Source: Nocardia asteroides (GTDB lineage Bacteria > Actinomycetota > Actinomycetes > Mycobacteriales > Mycobacteriaceae). Taken from it: DNA of 64,000 nucleotides. Positions within the stretch are counted from its first letter, which is position 1, and each line of letters opens with the position of its first letter. The translations under genes were made by a program, and so were the position numbers. A model generated the notes under the pieces. That model saw nothing but the letters and a program-made list of their open reading frames with translations, made no database searches and was not told where the DNA came from. This document shows, piece by piece, positions 52,752 through 61,700 of the stretch. The stretch is from positions 5,270,001-5,334,000 of the forward strand of contig CP082844.1 of assembly GCA_019930625.1 (NCBI GenBank), written 5' to 3'.

Positions 52752-55700
52752 GTGGCGGTGGACGGTTCGTGGTTGCTGAACCGGGTCGTGGAGCTGCGTA
52801 CCATGTTCGAGGGTTTGCCCACCCCGGTGCGGCGCTCGATCGAACTGGTGGTCTTCGGTGGAGACCTGCCGCGCGCCGACGTGTCCGGGATGCGGTGGGT
52901 GGCCGCGGAGCTGCGGGCCAAGGCCGCCGCCATGAACGGTCATGCGGACGACGCAAAAACCATACTGGCAGAGGAGGATTCGCTCGGCGCGCTGGGTGAT
53001 CGAGTGCGCGAGATATTGGATCTGCACCGGGAGGGCGCGGCCAGGCTGCGGGAGGAAGCGCTGGCCTTGGCCGATCAGGCGCACGCGGCCGCCAACGATG
53101 CGGAGAAGACGTTGTGCGTGATGTTCGCGTTCGGCGTCGAGTTGGCCTGGCGCATCTTCAGGACGCTGGCGGCAGCCGCCGCGGCCGGTCCGGCCGCTCA
53201 GGTTGCGGCGGCTCCGGTTGTGGAGTCGATGCTGGTCGAGGGCCGGGGCAAGGTCGCGCTGATGCGCGCGGGCCTCGAGCAGGCCTACAAGGTGGGCGCG
53301 GCGAGCACGGCGGCCCGACTGTCGGCGTTGGGGCCGGCCCGGTTCGCGGTGACGGTCGGCACGGCCGCCGCGCTGCCCGCCGGTGTGGATCTCGGGGTCC
53401 AGCTTGTGCAAGTCGCCTCCGGAGACCGGAATTCGACTGTCAAGGGCCCGAACGGGGAGAACCCGAGGGGTATCGACCTGAAGTCCGTCGCCGCCGCAGG
53501 AGTATCGGGTGCCGGCGGTGCGTTGGGCGGCATTGCCGCGGGCATGGTCGCCCCGAAGGTGTTTCCCCGTCTGGAGACCAGCCGCTGGGCGCTTGGGCTG
53601 GTGCAGGGCGTCGCGGGTGCGGTCTCCGGTCTCGGTGCGGCGGCATTGATCACGGGCTGGCCGGAACACTACGAAGACGTTTTAGCGTCGCTGCTCAGCG
53701 GCGGATTCGCCGGAGTCGTGGATGTCCACAGAGGGGGCCACTCGGATCTCGGTTCCCCCGTGGGAAAAGTGGTCGATGGCAGCGTGGCCCACGTGCCTCC
53801 GGATCCTTCGACGGTGAGTCTGAGCAAGGATGCCGTGATGCGGCTGACGGGGGCTCCTCAGGGGACGAAATCGCTGGTGCCCGCTCCACCAGCTCCGGTT
53901 GACAACACCGGCGGCATCACCCCGCAGCCCGCGAACCCGGCCTCACCCGGCCCCGCTACGGGCGCCGGAGCATCGCAGGCCGAAGAGAACTCGGTTTCGT
54001 CGAGGCCGCCGGGAGCGACGGGCGATGGACAGCACGAGCCCGACGAGGCGGGAGACCGCTTGCGGCACCTCGCCGATTCGGGATCAGGTGAGCGGGCTCC
54101 GGCTTCGGATGCCCACGCGAATGGTCAGGCGGGGACGGCCGGGCAACCAGGAGACTCCAACTCGCCCGCACGGCAGGGTGACCGGGCAGCCGCAGACCGG
54201 GTCGGCGATCGTGCGCGCGGTGTAGACCCTCCTGCGGGTGCCGATGAACCCTCCGGTCGCGGTTTGCAGACCGGTGGGGATGCGCAGGGCGGTAGTGGCC
54301 CTGTGCAGACCGGTGACCGTGCGCGCGGCGAAGACGGTGCGCATGGCGGTGATATGCACAACGACGGCGGTGCGCAGGCTGGTAGCGCCGGGATATCGCA
54401 GACCAGGGACGGCGGGCAGGCCGATAGTGGCGGCGGTGCGCAGGCCGGCAATGGGCAGGCCGGTGGGGGCGCGCACGGTGCTAGTGGTGGCAATGGGCAG
54501 CCCGGTGGCGGCGCACACGGTGCTGGCGCTGGTGCTGGTGCGCAGGCTGGGCGTGGCTTGGCTTCCGGTGCGGTCCTGTCGAGCGCGGGGGGCGACCACT
54601 CCGATTCGGGGCCGCGGCAATCGGGAGATCACGGCGAGGGCGACGCGCATGTGACCGGTCGTGGCCGGAATGTCTGGGCTCCGGCCGGCGACGGTGCGGC
54701 TGGGCACGAGCCGGCGGTTTCGCGGCCGGGGCCGAAATCGGCGAAGGTCGATCCTCCGGTGGAGGTGGGCGATGCCGGTTCCCACGGTGCGGGCGATGAG
54801 GGCCCGGCGCGGGTCACGGCGCCGAAGCAGACGGACATACCGCCGGCGCACGAGCCGCCGGTGGAACACTCCGCGGATGCGGCGCCCGCCGACGATCGCC
54901 CATCCGTGCACGACGCACCCGACCGCCCGGTGGGGGAGCTGGCGCAGGAGTTGGTGGGGTTGCCTTCGGCAGATCCGGCGACGAAGCGGGACCTCACCGC
55001 CGAGCAGCAGGCTCAGTTCAAGGCGGCGGCGAAGAAAGCGCTGGCGGTCTATCGGTTGCGGCAGGAGGAGCTGGCCGGTGAGTCGTGGGAGCAGCGCAGG
55101 CACGCGATGGAGCACGGCGATCGGGCGGAATCGCTGCTGCGGTACATCGACGCGGTGCGCGAGGGAACCGGGAAGACGCCGCGGTGGAATCAGATCAAGG
55201 CGTTCCTGCTCGGCGAGCACGGGTTCATGCGTCAGATGGGCACGGGGCAGGGCAAGTCCATGGTCGGTGCGCTGGATACGTTGCGGCAGTTGTCGCGTGG
55301 AGAGCCGGTGGAGGCCGCGAGCGGTAAGTCGGTGCGGGTGCATCATGTGATCACCACGACCGAGGTGCTGGCCAACGAGGGGGTGCGGGAATTCGCGCCG
55401 ATGCTGCGCGGTCTCGGGTATGAGGTGGCGCGCTGGGATCCGCACGACCCGCCGGGCGAGACGCAACGCCCGACTGTCTACTACATGACCTACGACGAGC
55501 GTGCGACCGCCGAGCTGTTCGACCGGCCGCCCCCGGGGAAAACCGCGACCATCGATGAGGCGGACGCGGTGCTGGTGCACAACCAGACGGTGCACTACCA
55601 GTCCGAGGGGCAGCGGGAGATCGCCTCGGAGGTGGAGGCCGCCGGGGTGCACCGGGTGCGTGACTTCTTGAAAGCCGTCTTGCGCAGCCGAATCACCGCG

Positions 55701-58700
55701 GCGAAGGACCTGTCGATGCATCTGGAAGAGGCACTCCACGATGGGCCGCTGACAGCGGAGGAGGCCGGGGCCGTACGGGCGCTGTCGGCGGTGGAGGTCG
55801 GAGCGGCACGGACGCTGACGGCGCGATTGCTGCGCGAACAACCCGAGCAGTGCCTGGACACGGTGAGCCGGTTGTGGGAAAGCTACGCCGGACGGAAATT
55901 CACCGCCGAGGAAACCGAGATGGCCCGTGCCTTCCTGGACGTCAAGGCGGGCCGGTTGAAACTGAATCGGGATTTCCAGATCTTCGGAGAGGATTCCGAG
56001 AAGAAGGTACAGATTCTCGACGAGTACGGGAAGCCGCGAAGCGATCCGAAGATCGGCACCGAGAGCCGGTGGTTCGGAGGCCGCCACAAAATGGTGGAAG
56101 CGATGTTCGGTGCCCCGGTGTATTCCGATGGGACGGGATCGAAACAGGTGACCGTGGAGGACGTCCTCGGCAGGTACGAACATCTGCATCTGATGTCGGG
56201 CACGCTGGAGCGGACCGCGGCGGAGATCAAGGAGAACTTCCCTGTCGAGGGTGGTTTGGCGAAGGTGGAAGACTTCGGCCGGTCGAAACTGGCGGGGGAG
56301 CAGGATCGGATATTCCTCACCGAGCCGGAGAAATTGCGGGATGCGGTGGGCCGGGTGCGGCAGTTGCAGGCAGCGGGGCGGCCGGTGCTGGTGATCTGCC
56401 CGTTCAACGATCTGGCTCGGAAATTCTCGCTGATGCTGACCAAGGCGGGCGTGGAGCACAATTCGATCGATGCCCGGTGGTTCGCCGAGCACCGCGACAA
56501 CAACGCCGCCGAGGAACACCTGCTGTCGGTCAAGGACACCGCGGGTGTCCGGGGCGCGGTGACTGTCGGCACGGGGATGCTCGGCCGGGGTTTCGACGTG
56601 TCGATCAGCGACGAGGTCAATGAGCTGGGCGGGGTACACGCGCACATGCTGGGGCGTTCGCCGACCAATCCGGACGAGGACCATCAGTGGTCGGCGCGCG
56701 CGGGCCGCAACGGCCGCAACGGCAGCTTCTGTTTCAACGTCGCCGCGTCCGACCGCCTCTACAGCGAGGCGCAACAGCAGGGTGCGCGGGTCGCGGTCAC
56801 CCACTACCGGGCCGCGGTGGCCAAGCACGCCGAGGCCACCGCCGAATACACCGAAACCGTCCGTCGGGTAGGTGACCCGGATGCGGCGCAACCGCAGAAG
56901 TCCGTGCAGGCGGCGCGGACGAAGGTCGCGGCCACCGCGGCTGATGTCGCCGCGGCCGAGCGGGAGATGCGCAGCCTGACCACCCCCTTGCAGAACGATG
57001 CGGCCGACCGCACGTATCTGCAGCGTGCGATGCGCCGCGCCAACCAAGCCCACGCGCCCCCGGCCGCAGAAGATCTCGCTGCCACCTCGCCCCAGTCCAC
57101 CGTCGCTGCGGACCTCCTCCACACCGGGCCGGGCACTGCCCATGCTGCGGCGGGCGTTGACCCGACCGGGGCAGACTCTGGCCGGACCAGGTCGGACACC
57201 GGCCACGCCGGGGCGGACAAGGACCGCGTCGTGATGGAGGCGGTGCACGCCGGGCCTGACGCCGTCCAACCGCACCTGCGGGGGGACCGGTTCGCGCGGC
57301 TGGCCGGGTGGCTGGGGATTCCCGCATCGGTCCAGGCGGCCGCGGCCATGTTCGACACCGACGATGACGACGACCCGCTGAGCCGACTGCTGGAACGAGC
57401 AGGCGTCTCATCCGCCGCTGTGGAAGCGCTGAACCAGCACCTCGACCACGCCGCGCCCGCGGTGGTGATGCGGGCGGACACCCTCAGCGACGAGCAGGCA
57501 CTGAATCATCTGATGCCGCAGCGCAATCGGCTGGCCGCCGAACTCGGCTGGGAACCCGCTCAGGTCGCAGGCGCGGAGGGCGTGCGCCAAGTCGGCGCCG
57601 CCGTCGACACCGCCCGCAAAGAGCTGGCGGACCTGCTGGACGTTCCCGCCACCGAGGTGAACGCCGCCACCGCCCGCGACGGTCTCGCCGACGCGGTCGC
57701 CCGTCTGCTCGCCCCCACCGAAACCGCCGACGACCCGGCCACCGAACTCCTCGTGCTCGCCGCCTCCACCTACCTGGCCGTCACCGCCCTGCTCGACCTC
57801 GCCGTCGCCATCCACCAGCGCAGCCCGAAGAGCTGCGTCAACAACGGCGTGACGATGATGCGGGTGCTGTACCCCGACAGCGAGCACGCCTACCATCTGC
57901 CGGACGACATGCCACTGCGGGGCCACGACGCCGAAGACACCGAGCGGGCCTTCGGCGGCGCCTTCCGGGCATTCGGGTCGCTGGACGCGGCCGCCGAATC
58001 GCTGAAAGATCGTCCCGGGGGTAGCCAGGCGCTGGTCTATAGGTGGATGAACAAGGGGGAAGTCGAAAGCCACCTGGTGCTGCTGGTCAACGACAGTGAC
58101 CGAGCAGATGCCCCGAACCTGGTCGTCTTGGACATCGCGGCCGCCCCCGGAGAGACTCCGATCACTCCGGCAGATCTGGCAGGTCGGCCCGCGCTGCTGA
58201 ACAAGGCAGTCCCGTTCCAGCAATGGCGGCGTGAGCAGCAAGCGTTCATCGACCGACTGAAGGAGGCCGATCGCGCCGTTTTCGCCATCGAGTTCGACAA
58301 CAAGGGCCAACCCCTCGCCCGCCTTTCCGCAACACAGCGCTCTGCTGTCGCCTCCCGGGACCCAGGACTTCCTCCGCCATCGCTCTGGTCGAGCCGTGCC
58401 CCACCGCTGCGGCGGAAGATGTTCGCGCTCGCCGGCGATCGCCCGCCCGGCGACGGCCCGTCACCGGACAGCTCCGTCCCGGCCGATACGACTGAACCGG
58501 ACACGCAGTCGTCGAACGTCGACTCCGGTTCGGCGATGCCGCACGACGATCCGGAAAGTCGCGGCACGGATGCGGGCTCCATGCAAGGCCGCGTCGGCAG
58601 CAGGCCCCCAGCGGGACGCGACCGCGAGTCGACATGGTCGGCCGGTGCTGCGCCGCTGGATTTCCGGACCACGCGGGCGGAGGTTCATGCCAGGACCGGG

Positions 58701-61700
58701 GCCGAGGTCGGAGACGGTCTGGCGACGCTCGAGACGTTCGTGGCGATGCGCGATGGCGCTCCGGTCCATCCCGGGGGCGGTGCGGACGCGGGGGATCTCA
58801 CCGATGCGCAGATGGCGGGGCCTGCTCTCGTTCCCGAGCAGCTTCTGCTCACCCAAGAGCATGCGGACGCACTGTCGGATGCCCTGACCGAACGCGATCA
58901 GGCAGTCGACCGGATCACCGATCAGGTGTGCGAATTGGAGCACGTGCTCGCGGCATTGGTCGGTGAATCCGGAACGGTAGACATGGTGTCTCTGACCGGT
59001 GTCCGCGATGAACTGAATACATTCTTGGACCAGCAGTTGGCCGCATACGCCGAAACTCCAGAGGGACGCCGTGACCAGATGATCGCGACCCTGCGTCAGG
59101 TTACCGCGAAGCCGCGTCTGGACGATCGAGATATTCGAGTACTGAACGAGATAATGCCGGCCAAGCACGGTGGACTCGCCGCGTTGCTTCCCGGGGCGAG
59201 AAATCGTTATGCCCAGGCGTTACACACCGCGGCTCGGGTTCGGCTCGCGGAACTGGATTCGCATCGGGTGGACGCCTTCCGAGTCGATGACGCGATGCGG
59301 CGTTTGCAGCGCGGAATTCGAGGTCAGCTCGACCACGCGGCAGAGGTGCTCTTTGAGCGCGGGTCGCGTCGGACGGTCCAGGGTTTGCTCGACGACATCG
59401 ATTCGATGCGGTCCGAAATATCGGCGGCGCGTCGGAATATCAGCGCTGGATGGCACGATATCCCGGGCGACGGGCTGGCGCCGCTGCTATCGGAGATCGC
59501 CCGGGGTCTGCGTACCAGAGACGATGTAGTCGAAGCAGTAGCCGCCATTGCCGCGCCCCGGCACATCGCCGTGATCGTTGATGACGCACTGAGGATGGTC
59601 GAACAGTCCGCGGTCGGCATATTCGCCGAATCCTCGATGCGGGGTCTCGTGTTCCGCGATCAGGAGGCTCGGCGCGTCAGGGCCTTGGAGGACACCGTAG
59701 CCCGCGTGCGCACCACAGTGGGCATTCCCCAGACTGCCCCCGATCTGTACACCCGAGTAGTGGATAAGTCGGCGGAGCACCGATCGGATCTCAGCACCTT
59801 CGTGGATCCGGCCGACACACTGTACCTGCACTTCACCCCGAACATTCGGGCAATCGCCACAGCGGGCATGATCCGGTCCGGCGCACACGACGAGATCATC
59901 AACACCACGGCCGGCCATTCCCTCGGGGTGCATTTCATCAAGCCGGGGAACTGGCAGGGGACGGAAAACTTCAACATGTACGTCGGATACGCCGGACTCC
60001 GCCGCACACTCGCAACCGGAAACGGCACTGTACTGCCTGACCCGCTCGGCGCGATCGTCGTCATGCCACTCGGCGCGATCACGAAGACAACGCCGATACG
60101 CAACGAGGCCAAGACGACCGCACCGGACGAGGCTCATCTGGCCAGCGACGCCACATTCCGTCCTTTGGACGGGAATCCCAGTTACGCCTACCCTCTCGAC
60201 GACGCCTACATCATTCCTTGCTACAGCAATCTGCAGGTCCCTCAGGAGCAGCGTCTGATCATCGACCCCGACACTGGGGAACGAAACGTGCGACCGATTG
60301 CCGAGCCGATCCGCGACGCCTTTCGCCGCGCCGGGTACGAGGAGGCTTGGATCGACCGGCACGTCATCGAGCTACCAGAACGCATCGCAGCGGACCCTGA
60401 CACTCGCGTCCTCCACGGGGAGTACGACCGTACAAAAAGGTTGATCCGGCAGGCCCAGGACGAGATCAAACGGCGGATGGCCGAGGACGGGACGTACACG
60501 GATCGACTCGTCGTTCCATTGACCACCGAGCACGGGCGGCAATTCGAGACCCTCGATCTGCACGGCACAACGCGGCAGGGTTACCACTCGACATCCGCTC
60601 TTGCCATCGAACGGCTGATTGTCACTGACCGGCGCCCGCTGGTCGGTGACGCGGAGAAACCGCGGAGCGAACGTACCCGGTGGACTCGGAGCGACCAGCC
60701 GGATAGAGCACCCGACCAGCAGGAACAGCGCACCCGACCGCACGGACTCGACGGTCCCATCGGCAGCCGGCCGTCGTCCGACGTCACCGCGAGCGAGCAG
60801 AACCGGCCCACGCCGTGGAGCACAGCGAGGACGGAGCCGGATCAACCGCCGATTCCACCGGCGTCGCCCGGCGATTCCGTGCCGGGTGAGGACACTACCG
60901 GACCGGGCGAATTCATCGGGAGCAGACCGCCCAGCCCGGGTGAGGCCGCAGGCAGGCCGACGCCGTGGGCGCGGCACACGGACAGTAGTGATGCACACGA
61001 TGGCTTCGGCGAGGGAGAAACGGCTGAGATCGTCGCGGCCGACGCGGTGGAAACACTTGCGGTACCCGCGCCGACCAGTGTCGTGGAGTTCTTGCTCGGG
61101 TACGTCACCCGGAGAGACACGTTCTACTGGTGTCAGCTGAATCCGGACAGCCTCTTCGCCGGCTGGGGCTGGTCGAGTGACGAACAGCTTCCCGATGACG
61201 TGCCGCGCAGCTGCGTCGACATGGTGGTTGCCGCCGCCGTCGCCGCTGGTGCACTCAGCCGCGAGCAGGTCCCGGTGATCTACAACTTGGACGCCCCTGA
61301 AGACTCCTCCCGGCGCTGGGTGGACGAACTGCCCGCCCTCCTCGTTTCGTCCGGACGGCAAGTCCTCTCCGACGGTGACACGGGGCCACGCCCCCAGCGT
61401 GGTGACGTGGTGATGTGGTTCGGCGCGAGTGAGCCGGGCGGTCAGGAGCGCTTGATGCATGTCGCGGTGGCAGACGGCAAAGCCGATGGCAGGGCTGACT
61501 CCGCCTCCGTGCTTTCGTTCGGCGCCGATTGCTCCTGGCTGCTGTCACAGCCGCGCCGCGGCGAGACCCGATTGAGCGGGGTCGAACTCACGACAATCGC
61601 GGACCTCAGCAACACCATGCTGAAGAACTGGTCCCACACGGTACGTGTGGAGTTCGGACCCGGCCCGTGGACGCAGCCATCGGCAGCGCCGCTGCCGTCT

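Noticed and set aside
54150..54560. A possible CRISPR or tandem DNA array in the Gly-rich coding region
   Set aside because: The units vary in length and sequence and stay in frame; they are a coding repeat, not spaced direct repeats.
54084..57275. A 1063-codon minus-strand open frame with Arg/Pro-rich sequence
   Set aside because: It is antisense to the giant gene, has no recognised motif and has the amino-acid bias of a shadow frame.
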